Origin: Mageeibacillus sp. UBA6980
GTDB taxonomy: Bacteria > Bacillota > Clostridia > Saccharofermentanales > Saccharofermentanaceae
Reading direction: 5' to 3'
Length of the DNA: 64,000 nt
NCBI GenBank assembly: GCA_002450095.1
Contig: DJYK01000010.1
Location: 55,708-119,707, forward strand
Part shown: in pieces, positions 16,670 through 24,973 of the stretch
How positions within the stretch are numbered: position 1 is the first letter of the stretch
Layout: every line of letters begins with the position of its first letter
Translations under genes and position numbers: made by a program
The notes under the pieces: generated by a model
Told to the model about the DNA's origin: nothing
Seen by the model: only the letters and a program-made list of their open reading frames with translations
The model's database searches: none

Positions 16670-17713
16670 TCACACGGGCTCGTAGAACGTATCGACTACG
16701 AGTTGCTGCAGGGCATCCTCATCCACATAGAATTCCATATAACTATCTCCTTCGACCGACCTTCCTTCCGGAACCAGAATCGCTTCTTCGGTATATTCAT
16801 TGAAGCGGTCTGCAAGTTCCTCGATCCGGTCGGTCGTCATATCGGAGATCATATTATCTCCAAGAGCCGAGAATGCCCTTAATTCGAAGTCCGGATCCTC
16901 GCGCATCGCATTTCCCAGCGCTTCCATCAAAGCGACGATATACGTCCTCTGACGCCCCATTCTGGCGATATTGGTCGGATCATCCGCCATCGACATACGA
17001 GCCCTTACGAATGTAAGAGCATGATCTCCGGTCAAATGAACGACTTCCCCCTGTACCAACGTATCATCTATTCCCTCGAAGTTGTCTTCAACAAGCACAT
17101 CCACACCGCCGACAAGGTCGTTTAATATGGGTACTGCTGCCATGGTCACAGCCATATAGTTATCTATATCCGAATCATACAGAAGCCTCGATACGGCAAA
17201 GACCGTATCACGGCAACTGTCATCGCCGCCCGTCCCGTATGTATGAGACAACGCTATCTGAAGATTAACAAGTCCTTCATACTGACCGTATATATCATAC
17301 ATTCTGATATCGGTCATCGTATCCCTGTTGATCTGGATTATCTTGTAGGTCTTTAACGTATTATCAAAGACCACGACGAGAAGAAAGTCCGACTGGCTTG
17401 AATTACGGTGGGTGTTGCTCATTTCCTCTATCTCAAAATCATCCGTGCCGATTATAAGAAGAGTATCTATATCCTCGCGGTAACGGTATGTCTGACCGTT
17501 ATATACGATAAGCCTGTCGGCCGTGGGAGACTCGGAATCGGGATCGATCCCCTGCTCGAACGTCGGGCGCGACGCTTCGGTCTGAACGGCAGTCGAAGGC
17601 TCCGTTCTCCCGGCGCCCTTAAAATGCCACAGCACGGCCGCACCGGCAGAAAGGAGTATTACCCCTGCGGCAACGCCCATCATTATCAGATTGTTACGTG
17701 TCTCTTTCTTCAT
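16670..17713 (-). CDS. LytR-CpsA-Psr (LCP) family glycopolymer transferase
   Basis: 347 residues. N-terminal signal-anchor helix (about 12-30), then an extracellular LCP domain: DTLLIIGTDD, SDFLLVVVFD, IQINRDTMTDI (conserved Arg that binds the lipid pyrophosphate), and LTGDHALTFVRARMS. LCP enzymes move undecaprenyl-linked glycopolymers onto peptidoglycan. It is the last gene of the nine-gene glycosylation operon, 14 bases after the serine-hydrolase lipoprotein gene, which supports attachment of that operon's product to the wall. Confidence 0.9.
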   Translation of the reverse strand: MKKETRNNLIMMGVAAGVILLSAGAAVLWHFKGAGRTEPSTAVQTEASRPTFEQGIDPDSESPTADRLIVYNGQTYRYREDIDTLLIIGTDDFEIEEMSNTHRNSSQSDFLLVVVFDNTLKTYKIIQINRDTMTDIRMYDIYGQYEGLVNLQIALSHTYGTGGDDSCRDTVFAVSRLLYDSDIDNYMAVTMAAVPILNDLVGGVDVLVEDNFEGIDDTLVQGEVVHLTGDHALTFVRARMSMADDPTNIARMGRQRTYIVALMEALGNAMREDPDFELRAFSALGDNMISDMTTDRIEELADRFNEYTEEAILVPEGRSVEGDSYMEFYVDEDALQQLVVDTFYEPV

Positions 17714-17727
17714 GGATACTTACTATT

Positions 17728-18942
17728 TTACATCTGACTATGCACTTGCGCCAATGCCTGCATAAGAGGTCTTAACGGTTCGATATTGCTCGGGACGCGG
17801 GACATTATGACTACAATGTACGGACCGTTATCGGCATAAACTATCCCCGCATCTATCGTAGTCGTATGATCCGGATCCTCATCAACGAGCCATCCCGCTT
17901 TGGACCTCGTTACAAACTGATCTGCGAGTTCGCTATGGATCAGAGAGTATGACGGGTTCTCAAACCACGTTCCTACCTCGGCGCCGAACTCATCCTGCTC
18001 GAAAAACTCGAAGCTTCTGTACCATAACGCTGCCATCTGCCTTACGGCAATGTGCGGATACTTCCATCCGAACGGTACCGGATCAAGACCGATCTGCTCG
18101 GCCCACTGCTGTATATAAACCCTGTGATACGTGTCGTTAAGGACTCTGTATGCTTCGTTGTCCGAATTCTCGAGCATGCTCCTTATGGTGCCTTCCCATC
18201 CCGCTGCCGCATCGGGAGCCTGACACGCGAAGCTCGCCGCGAAAGGCCCCTTTATCGAACTGGCGGTATAGTAGATCTCGTCTATGTTATACATAAGACC
18301 TCTTCCCGTATTTATATCGAGAAGCATAAACGAATAGTTATATGTAAGATCGTCCATCGCTTCATAGAGCATCTGTAAAGACACGGGATCCGGAATGAAA
18401 TCTCCTATCGGTGTAAGATGATCGCCGGACGGAAGATCCGCCATGAAACCGTAAGGATCGGCACTGTAGTCGGTAAACGCTCGTGACGGATCGAAGGACA
18501 GGTCAAAGCTTAAGCATTCTTCCAGAAAACCGTCATCGTTTTTAAAGAGCATCCTCAGATCGTCACGGGTATATCCGTCGCTTAAAAGATCGGTTAAAAA
18601 CCTGATCTCATATTCTGACGGATCAGTCTGTTCGTACGCTGAATAACATGCTCTTATAAACTCTTCGTCCGTATTGTCAATTCGAAGTACTTCTTCATAT
18701 TCATCCGCCAGGAGACTTTCTATAGTCTGTCTTCTTAAGACCTGACTCTCGTCTGTTGTCGTCTCGAAGATCTCGGAAGATTCAGTCGGCAAAGGCGTCA
18801 CGACAGGCAGGACAATAGTCGCGCCGGAAGGCTCGGCAAAAGAGGTTGAGACCGCCGTCTCGCTTACATTTGTAACAGTGTTACAGCCGCAGATCGGCAG
18901 GATGATGCACAATGCCAAAACAGATGCTTTAAGCCTTTTCAT
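17728..18942 (-). CDS. Lipoprotein with beta-lactamase-like serine hydrolase domain
   Basis: 404 residues. Lipobox PICGC (Cys20), a Thr/Ser-rich spacer, then about residues 85-145 that resemble a DUF4214-type helical repeat (EEFIRACYSAY...LLSDGYTRDDLRMLF). The C-terminal domain has a penicilloyl-serine-transferase layout: SSIKGPF (SxxK), SDNEAYR (SDN), and RSKAGW in the KTG position. The start overlaps the YfhO gene end by 14 bases after an AAAGGA site. True beta-lactamase activity is doubtful; an esterase, transacylase or PBP-like role at the membrane is as likely. Confidence 0.72.
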   Translation of the reverse strand: MKRLKASVLALCIILPICGCNTVTNVSETAVSTSFAEPSGATIVLPVVTPLPTESSEIFETTTDESQVLRRQTIESLLADEYEEVLRIDNTDEEFIRACYSAYEQTDPSEYEIRFLTDLLSDGYTRDDLRMLFKNDDGFLEECLSFDLSFDPSRAFTDYSADPYGFMADLPSGDHLTPIGDFIPDPVSLQMLYEAMDDLTYNYSFMLLDINTGRGLMYNIDEIYYTASSIKGPFAASFACQAPDAAAGWEGTIRSMLENSDNEAYRVLNDTYHRVYIQQWAEQIGLDPVPFGWKYPHIAVRQMAALWYRSFEFFEQDEFGAEVGTWFENPSYSLIHSELADQFVTRSKAGWLVDEDPDHTTTIDAGIVYADNGPYIVVIMSRVPSNIEPLRPLMQALAQVHSQM

Positions 18943-21505
18943 TATGTCCTTTTTTCTTCTTTGAGATTATTGCTAAGGTCGCGAACACCGCCCACGCGAG
19001 TCCCGAAATGATTATACCCTCTTTGAGCATGGGAGTTGAATAGTGCATCCTGACCTCATGATCACCGGGGCTTAACCTCACTCCCATAAACGCTTCGTTG
19101 GCTCGCATTACCGGCGCCTTCCCGCCGTCAACGGTACACGTCCATCCGTCAGAATAAGGCACCGCGATAAACAGGACTCCGTCAGACGGAGCAGGTACAC
19201 TCACGTCTATGCTGTTTACTCCGAAGGAATAATCTGTATCACAGGTATCATAATACGCATCAAGGCGGCGGACCGTTTCCTCCGAAGACCTTGAATACAG
19301 ACGAAGTCTCCCGTATGAATACTCTCCCGGAGTAGTAAAAGTTATCCTTATCGAATCTACGGGACCCTCAGAAAAACCCGAACTTACAAGGAATGAATCC
19401 TTCCCGTTATAGTAGTTGTTAGAAGGCGTATATGAAACAATATACTCACTTGCCGCCACTTCACCTTCATTAAGAAAATCGACACGCGTCCTGAACATTC
19501 CGACACTCTCATCCGACGATCTCAGATCTTCGATATAGAGACTGACGTCACATTCATTGACGGGCTCAAATGTCAAAAGCACACCGTCATCCTCTTCCGA
19601 TACGGTATAACAAGTCTCCTCGGAAGGAACATATGAAGCGCCGCTCTCATCCGTAATGCAGTACTCGAGCATGGATACTTCTCTGTCATAGGGATCCATC
19701 TTATCAAGATCCTCATAAGACAGAGTCTGATCATAGAAGTGGACGATCGATGCCTCATAACGGTTACGGTATAGTTCGTATTCACCATCGGATGAGATAA
19801 GTTCGAATGAATACGGCGGAAATACCGTCCCCTCTTCCCTGCTTCTTATCAGATAGAGGATTCCGTTTTGATGGAGAAGGAATTCTCGTCCGCGAAGTCC
19901 GCTGTATGCGAATCCGGGATTTCCCGCAAGTCCCGAGCGTCTTATGTACCGGTTAAGATCATCATAATAATAACCCGTATAAGCATCGCTTCCGTTCCTT
20001 CCCGTTACCATTGAGGTATTCGGATCGAGGTCATACCACTCATGTAACAGGACATCATAGCGGTTCAAGGGAAAAGACAGATCTTCCATCAGATCCTTGC
20101 CGTCGGAATGCAAGATCATCCTGTCCGGCACACCGCGATCATATGCATAATCCTTTATGTATCTGTTAAGGCTGTAAGAACTCATATAGACAGTCGAGAT
20201 GAGAAGGATCATAAAGAAAGCGGCCCTTCTAAGCCTCATATCGGAGATCTTACCCGTAAGGAATAATACCGCCATGACTATAATAAGGAACACGGCCGTT
20301 TTATAATCATAGCCTGTCAAAAACAATATCAGGGTATAGACCGACGCACAGACAGAACCTGCAAGGAGCTTACGCACATCAGGTTTGATCTCATCTTCAA
20401 ATACATCTGCCGCGATAACGGCAACAAGAAACATATAACCGAACACATATCTTCCGGACGGGTAATTAAACCCGTTCAATGCGGATCCGACGACGGGGAA
20501 GAAAAATGACGCCGTATAGATCACGAACAGCGTCTTGAGTAATCCCTTGCCTTTTCTTATCCAAAGCATGCCGGCAGCGAACACGGATACGGCGGAGAAC
20601 CCCCAGACAGCGCCTCCGATATTACTGAAGGAAGAATAGGAAAGAAGTATCTTTTTCATGCTCTCCAACGAGAAAAGAGACACGGAAACGCTTTGATCGA
20701 TCCGGTCCATATGAGACAGATTATAGATAACGGGCAACTGCAATGCGCACCCGATCCCTGTTCCGAGAACGGTGAAAAGGATAAACTTCAAAACCAGCTT
20801 TCCGGTGTCTTTAATGTTATGCTCATGCCTCTCGAAGATGAGCCTTATAAGAAGATAAGAAGCGACCAGCATTCCCATGACATACAGATAATAGAATGTG
20901 TAAGCCATCACCAATGCCACGGAAATGACATAGGTCTTAAACCCCTTCCCCTTCCATACGCGTTCGACACCGGTCATAAGAAAGGGAAACAGATAATACA
21001 GATTCAGGTAATTGGGCTGAAGGATAAAGTAATATACCTGAACGGAAAACACATAGATAAGTGCGCCCGCCAATATCCCGTACAGATTCTTATACCCCTT
21101 ATTCAGGGAGAAGACGATAAAAGCGATACCGATAACGTAGAGCTTAAGGATATTGACCGCTAAATATGCAGGATATGAGAACCTTACAGGCACCAACGCC
21201 GACACCCAATAGAAAGGATCCGGAAGCACCTCGCCTTCAAAAAGGACCAGAGGATCCCCGCCGAAGCCTATCTTGTGATCCCACATCGGCAGTTCAAAGA
21301 TGTGATGTTCAAATATATTCCTGAAGATTTCCCGTATATACCGGCCTGTGTATATGAAATAAGGATACTGCTGACTTATGCCGTCACCTCTCGTAACTAT
21401 CGTCTTTCCTCCGATAAGGAGAAACACAAGTACGCATGCAAAAAGGAACACCGGGAACAAAGCCGTGTAATCAAGAAACAGTTTTCTTTTGTCCGATGAC
21501 CCCAT
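18929..21505 (-). CDS. YfhO-family GT-C type membrane glycosyltransferase
   Basis: 858 residues. About a dozen membrane helices in the first 450 residues with the acidic first-loop motif 'RGDGISQQYPYF', followed by a large extracellular domain and a final membrane helix near residue 830. This is the YfhO architecture; YfhO proteins use undecaprenyl-phosphate-sugar donors to decorate teichoic acids or other surface polymers. The upstream genes supply a GtrB-like donor synthase and an SMR-type flippase pair, the expected partners. The gene overlaps the next by 14 bases. Confidence 0.88.
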   Translation of the reverse strand: MGSSDKRKLFLDYTALFPVFLFACVLVFLLIGGKTIVTRGDGISQQYPYFIYTGRYIREIFRNIFEHHIFELPMWDHKIGFGGDPLVLFEGEVLPDPFYWVSALVPVRFSYPAYLAVNILKLYVIGIAFIVFSLNKGYKNLYGILAGALIYVFSVQVYYFILQPNYLNLYYLFPFLMTGVERVWKGKGFKTYVISVALVMAYTFYYLYVMGMLVASYLLIRLIFERHEHNIKDTGKLVLKFILFTVLGTGIGCALQLPVIYNLSHMDRIDQSVSVSLFSLESMKKILLSYSSFSNIGGAVWGFSAVSVFAAGMLWIRKGKGLLKTLFVIYTASFFFPVVGSALNGFNYPSGRYVFGYMFLVAVIAADVFEDEIKPDVRKLLAGSVCASVYTLILFLTGYDYKTAVFLIIVMAVLFLTGKISDMRLRRAAFFMILLISTVYMSSYSLNRYIKDYAYDRGVPDRMILHSDGKDLMEDLSFPLNRYDVLLHEWYDLDPNTSMVTGRNGSDAYTGYYYDDLNRYIRRSGLAGNPGFAYSGLRGREFLLHQNGILYLIRSREEGTVFPPYSFELISSDGEYELYRNRYEASIVHFYDQTLSYEDLDKMDPYDREVSMLEYCITDESGASYVPSEETCYTVSEEDDGVLLTFEPVNECDVSLYIEDLRSSDESVGMFRTRVDFLNEGEVAASEYIVSYTPSNNYYNGKDSFLVSSGFSEGPVDSIRITFTTPGEYSYGRLRLYSRSSEETVRRLDAYYDTCDTDYSFGVNSIDVSVPAPSDGVLFIAVPYSDGWTCTVDGGKAPVMRANEAFMGVRLSPGDHEVRMHYSTPMLKEGIIISGLAWAVFATLAIISKKKKGHNEKA

Positions 21506-21517
21506 TTACACCTCTTT

Positions 21518-21865
21518 TCAGATCGAGAAGACGACTATACCTGCAATTATAAGTCCGAGAGCGAGAGCTTTTGTAGTGTTAAGCCTTTCGCCGAAGAAGA
21601 TGATGCCGAATATCGTAATAAAGATGTATCCCGTAGAATCGAGAAGGGTCCCGAGGGATAAAGGTATAACGCGGTATGCGATCACCGTAAGAACGGTAGC
21701 GCAGATAAATATGAAATACGCCGTGATCACATAAGGATTCAGATACTCTTTTATCACGCTGTCGTGCTTTTTAAGAGCAGACTTTTTAAGGAGCACCTGC
21801 GAGAAAGAGCTTATGAGGACGCCCGCAACAAGGACCAGAGAGTACAGGATCTCACTTTTGCTCAT
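21518..21865 (-). CDS. Small EamA/SMR-type membrane subunit (ArnF-like half flippase)
   Basis: 115 residues with four membrane helices and an internal 'LGTLLDSTGYIFITIFGIIFFGERL' segment (read in two parts) that is the EamA/SMR loop found in ArnE/ArnF and other lipid-linked sugar flippase subunits. AAGGGGG precedes the ATG. It overlaps its partner by 14 bases. Together the two short proteins would form a heterodimer that flips an undecaprenyl-phosphate sugar outward. The assignment rests on size, topology and context. Confidence 0.72.
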   Translation of the reverse strand: MSKSEILYSLVLVAGVLISSFSQVLLKKSALKKHDSVIKEYLNPYVITAYFIFICATVLTVIAYRVIPLSLGTLLDSTGYIFITIFGIIFFGERLNTTKALALGLIIAGIVVFSI

Positions 21866-22202
21866 TTGCCGCCCCCTTGGAATACAAGACTATCCCGAGT
21901 CCTACGAGAAGGACTCCGGCGATCTTTTTTATCGTGATCTCCTCGCCAAATATAAGAATACCGAAGACAAGCCCCCATATCACGGTAACGGCTTTGTTGG
22001 CATATGCAAATATCAGGGGAACCTTCTTAAGAAGCTGCTGCCAGAATATGGCATAGAAGAACAATATAAGCGCCATTCCTCCGTAGAGCAAAAGGAATCT
22101 CAAACTGAAGAACCGCTCCCCTGCCGCCAGCTTCGAAAGTATCGTAGAGCATGAATACAGGAGAAGGAGAAGATGAAGGGCGATTATATAGCGTGCTTTC
22201 AT
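21852..22202 (-). CDS. Small EamA/SMR-type membrane subunit (ArnE-like half flippase)
   Basis: 116 residues, four membrane helices, with the typical YANKAVTVIWGLVFGILIF-like central segment and an IFGEEIT loop. Encoded directly between wecE (2-base gap) and its ArnF-like partner (14-base overlap). Split, paired four-helix proteins beside a GtrB/ArnC transferase are the known pattern of undecaprenyl-phosphate-aminosugar flippases. A drug-efflux SMR role is less likely in this context. Confidence 0.72.
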   Translation of the reverse strand: MKARYIIALHLLLLLYSCSTILSKLAAGERFFSLRFLLLYGGMALILFFYAIFWQQLLKKVPLIFAYANKAVTVIWGLVFGILIFGEEITIKKIAGVLLVGLGIVLYSKGAANEQK

Positions 22203-22204
22203 CG

Positions 22205-23335
22205 TTACCCGTAAAACTTATGGATAAGATCACAAGTGTGATCGATCTGTTCATCTGTAAGGTTATAGTGAAGCGGAAGTCTTACAAGTCTGTCGCTCTC
22301 GCGGGTCGTGTACTTGTCTTCACCCGCCATCCTTCCGAATCTTAAACCTGCCGGAGAACTGTGCAGAGGGACATAATGGAATACGGCATGCGAACCGTTA
22401 GTGTAAAGATATGAGATGAGCTTCCCGCGCTCATCGAGGTCTTTGGTCTTGATATAGAACATATGGGCATTATGAGTGCAGTATTCCGGAACATAAGGAA
22501 GCTCTATGATCCCTTTCGCTTTAAGATCCGAAAGCGCCTCATAGTATCTGTTCCACTTTACTATCCTGTCATTAAAGACATGATCGGCAACTTCGAGCTG
22601 TGCCCAAAGATATGCGGCATTCATCTCACTCGGAAGATACGAGCTGCCCTTATCGACCCATGTATACTTATCCGTCTCCCCGCGGAAGAACCTCGCCCTG
22701 TCAGTTCCCTTCTCTCTCAGGATCTCGGCCTGACAGATATGATCCTTATCCCTTATCAATATCGCTCCGCCTTCACCCATCGTAAAATTCTTGGTCTCGT
22801 GAAAGCTCAATGTACCGAAGTCTCCGATCGAACCCAACGGCTTTCCTTTATAAGAAGCCATTATCCCCTGAGCCGCATCTTCGACCACATACAAAGAATG
22901 ATCGCGCGCGATCTGCATTATCCTGTCCATCTCGCATCCGACACCCGCGTAATGAACGGGAACGATCGCACGTGTCTTAGGCGTTATCGCCTCTTCGATC
23001 TTTTCCTCGTCTATATTCATCGTATCGGGACGGATATCGACGAATACGATGGTCGCTCCTCTGAGCACAAACGCATCAGCGGTTGAACAGAAAGTAAATG
23101 AGGGCATTATAACCTCATCTCCTTCCTTGATATCACATAGAAGCGCCGTCATCTCGAGAGCATGCGTACACGATGTGGTAAGCATCGCTTTCTTTACTCC
23201 GGTGTTGTTCTCCAGCCACTCGTTACACTTTTTGGTGTACTTTCCGTCCCCGCACATCATGCACTCGACGGAGATTACATCCTTTATGTAATCGAATTCC
23301 TTTCCCGTAAAAGTCGGTTCATTAAAGTTGATCAT
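22205..23335 (-). CDS. wecE: dTDP-4-amino-4,6-dideoxygalactose transaminase (WecE/RffA)
   Basis: 376-residue PLP enzyme that aminates dTDP-4-keto-6-deoxyglucose using glutamate. Similarity to enterobacterial WecE runs along the whole length: CGDGKYTKKCNEWLE, GDEVIMPSFTFCSTADAFVL, VFVDIRPDTMNIDE, the PLP Lys in SFHETKNFTMGEGG, REKGTDRARFFRGE, and the C-terminal RLPLHYNL. It overlaps the methyltransferase gene by 14 bases. No rmlA/rmlB genes for the keto-sugar precursor are in the window, so that precursor must be made elsewhere. Confidence 0.93.
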   Translation of the reverse strand: MINFNEPTFTGKEFDYIKDVISVECMMCGDGKYTKKCNEWLENNTGVKKAMLTTSCTHALEMTALLCDIKEGDEVIMPSFTFCSTADAFVLRGATIVFVDIRPDTMNIDEEKIEEAITPKTRAIVPVHYAGVGCEMDRIMQIARDHSLYVVEDAAQGIMASYKGKPLGSIGDFGTLSFHETKNFTMGEGGAILIRDKDHICQAEILREKGTDRARFFRGETDKYTWVDKGSSYLPSEMNAAYLWAQLEVADHVFNDRIVKWNRYYEALSDLKAKGIIELPYVPEYCTHNAHMFYIKTKDLDERGKLISYLYTNGSHAVFHYVPLHSSPAGLRFGRMAGEDKYTTRESDRLVRLPLHYNLTDEQIDHTCDLIHKFYG

Positions 23336-24023
23336 TTTTACACCCGTAAGCCGAATTAAATACTGTTGTTTCCGGTTTGAAGCTGTCGTCTTTGAATATC
23401 GTCAGACACGCTTCGAAAGGGAAAACTCCGTTATCGAGGATCAAACGTCTTTTGAATCCGTATGCGATCTTAAGAAGCTTCTCGGGGGACACATGGAAAT
23501 CGTCCTCTGAAGTGCGGTAATCCACTTTATCCGTAAGGAACTGGATCACTGCCGCTCCGCTATCCGTACATAACTCCAGCATCCTGCCGATAAACCGTTC
23601 TATGTATCGATAAGCTTCATCCTCATCCAAAGAAGCCAGTGTGGCAAAACACCCGCACTCCACGACCAGATCGAATCTTCCGGACGGTTCATATTCAAAA
23701 AGGTCGCTTTGTATGAACTTTCCGTCGGGATTTTGTTCACGGGCTTCGGTTATAAATACGGGGACTACATCCAATCCCGTATAGTCTATCTTTCGATTCG
23801 GAAAAGACCTTTTAAGGTACGAATACAGATCTCCGAATCCGCATCCGATATCAAGTACGGATGCAAGATCGTTACCTGCATTTTTCAGTATATTCTCGAA
23901 TCTTTTATCCTGCTTATGCTTTGTCCAACCGAGACTTCTCTCATCATGGCCAAACTTCCGGTACAGTTCACTGTACTTTTTTATATCGGTATCGTTTTTT
24001 GAAGAGAAGATATCATCACTCAT
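23322..24023 (-). CDS. Class I SAM-dependent methyltransferase
   Basis: 233 residues. Motif I VLDIGCGFGDLYSYL near residue 57, acidic motif II YTGLDVVP, and motif IV-like FDLVVECGCFATL. The fold is a standard soluble Rossmann methyltransferase. AAGGAGATAGAGA precedes the ATG. Placement between the GtrB-like transferase (8-base overlap) and wecE (14-base overlap) suggests it methylates the aminosugar or a precursor; the substrate is not shown by sequence. Confidence 0.8.
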   Translation of the reverse strand: MSDDIFSSKNDTDIKKYSELYRKFGHDERSLGWTKHKQDKRFENILKNAGNDLASVLDIGCGFGDLYSYLKRSFPNRKIDYTGLDVVPVFITEAREQNPDGKFIQSDLFEYEPSGRFDLVVECGCFATLASLDEDEAYRYIERFIGRMLELCTDSGAAVIQFLTDKVDYRTSEDDFHVSPEKLLKIAYGFKRRLILDNGVFPFEACLTIFKDDSFKPETTVFNSAYGCKNDQL

Positions 24024-24948
24024 TCTCTATCTCCTTATTCTTTACTTCCCTTATTATATATAACGGTCTGTTCTTTGACTGCATGAATATCTTACCGATA
24101 TAAAGACCGACAACGCCTATTGATGATATGGTCAGTCCGCCGATGAGAAGAATTGTGGCAATTATACTGGTCCACCCGGGATCAATCGATCTTACGAAGT
24201 ACTGGATCACAAGGAAGAGGATATAAAGAAAAGAAATGAGTGTTATGGCAAACCCCAAATACGCCGTAAACCTCAGTAAAGCATCGGACTGGGAGATAAG
24301 AAGATCCTCTGCCAGATCGAGCTTGCGCTTCAGATTATATGAAGACTTTCCTTCTTTTCTCGGATCGGTCTGCACATCGATCGATGTCCTTCTGAATCCC
24401 ATCCAGTATACATAAAGAGCATAATCCCTGTGGTATTCGCGCATCCGGCAGAAACTGTCGACAACGATCCTCCTGCATATACTGAAGTTATCGTTTTCCG
24501 AGTTGTAATCATTACCGGATAAGAACCTGTATATACGATAAAACATTTTGGAGAAGAATATCTTGGTCGATGTGTCTTTCCTGTCCACTCTGTTGGCAAA
24601 GACCACATCATAGCCTTCCTGAGCTTTGTTATACAGTTTGATTATCTCTTCAGGCTTATCCTGAAGATCGCAGTCCATAACAACGACCCACTCACCGCTT
24701 GAATGATCAAGACCTGCCGTAACCGCTTTCGCCTGACCGAAGTTTCTCGAGAGATCTATACCTACGACCTTTTTATCCGACTCGCATATCTTCTCGATAA
24801 CAGACCATGAATCCTGGGGACAACTGTCATTTACGAGAATGATCTCATAATCATCAGTTATCTTAGCAAGCGTATCCGTGAGCCTCTCATACAACTCATG
24901 AAGCGCCGCTTTACATCCGTACACGGGAATAACAACAGATAATTCCAT
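24016..24948 (-). CDS. GtrB/ArnC/DPM1-like polyprenyl-phosphate glycosyltransferase
   Basis: 310 residues. GT2 catalytic domain: VVIPVYGCKAAL, VNDSCPQDSW, DLSRNFGQAKAVTAGLD, the DxD-like MDCDLQDKPEE and DPRKEGKSSYN. Two C-terminal membrane helices (about 228-252 and 264-290) are diagnostic of enzymes that transfer a sugar from a nucleotide donor to undecaprenyl phosphate on the inner face of the membrane. GGAGAAGGA precedes the ATG. It is second in the operon, after the ATP-grasp gene. Confidence 0.9.
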   Translation of the reverse strand: MELSVVIPVYGCKAALHELYERLTDTLAKITDDYEIILVNDSCPQDSWSVIEKICESDKKVVGIDLSRNFGQAKAVTAGLDHSSGEWVVVMDCDLQDKPEEIIKLYNKAQEGYDVVFANRVDRKDTSTKIFFSKMFYRIYRFLSGNDYNSENDNFSICRRIVVDSFCRMREYHRDYALYVYWMGFRRTSIDVQTDPRKEGKSSYNLKRKLDLAEDLLISQSDALLRFTAYLGFAITLISFLYILFLVIQYFVRSIDPGWTSIIATILLIGGLTISSIGVVGLYIGKIFMQSKNRPLYIIREVKNKEIENE

Positions 24949-24973
24949 AAGATCCTTCTCCGTAAGTTACTTT

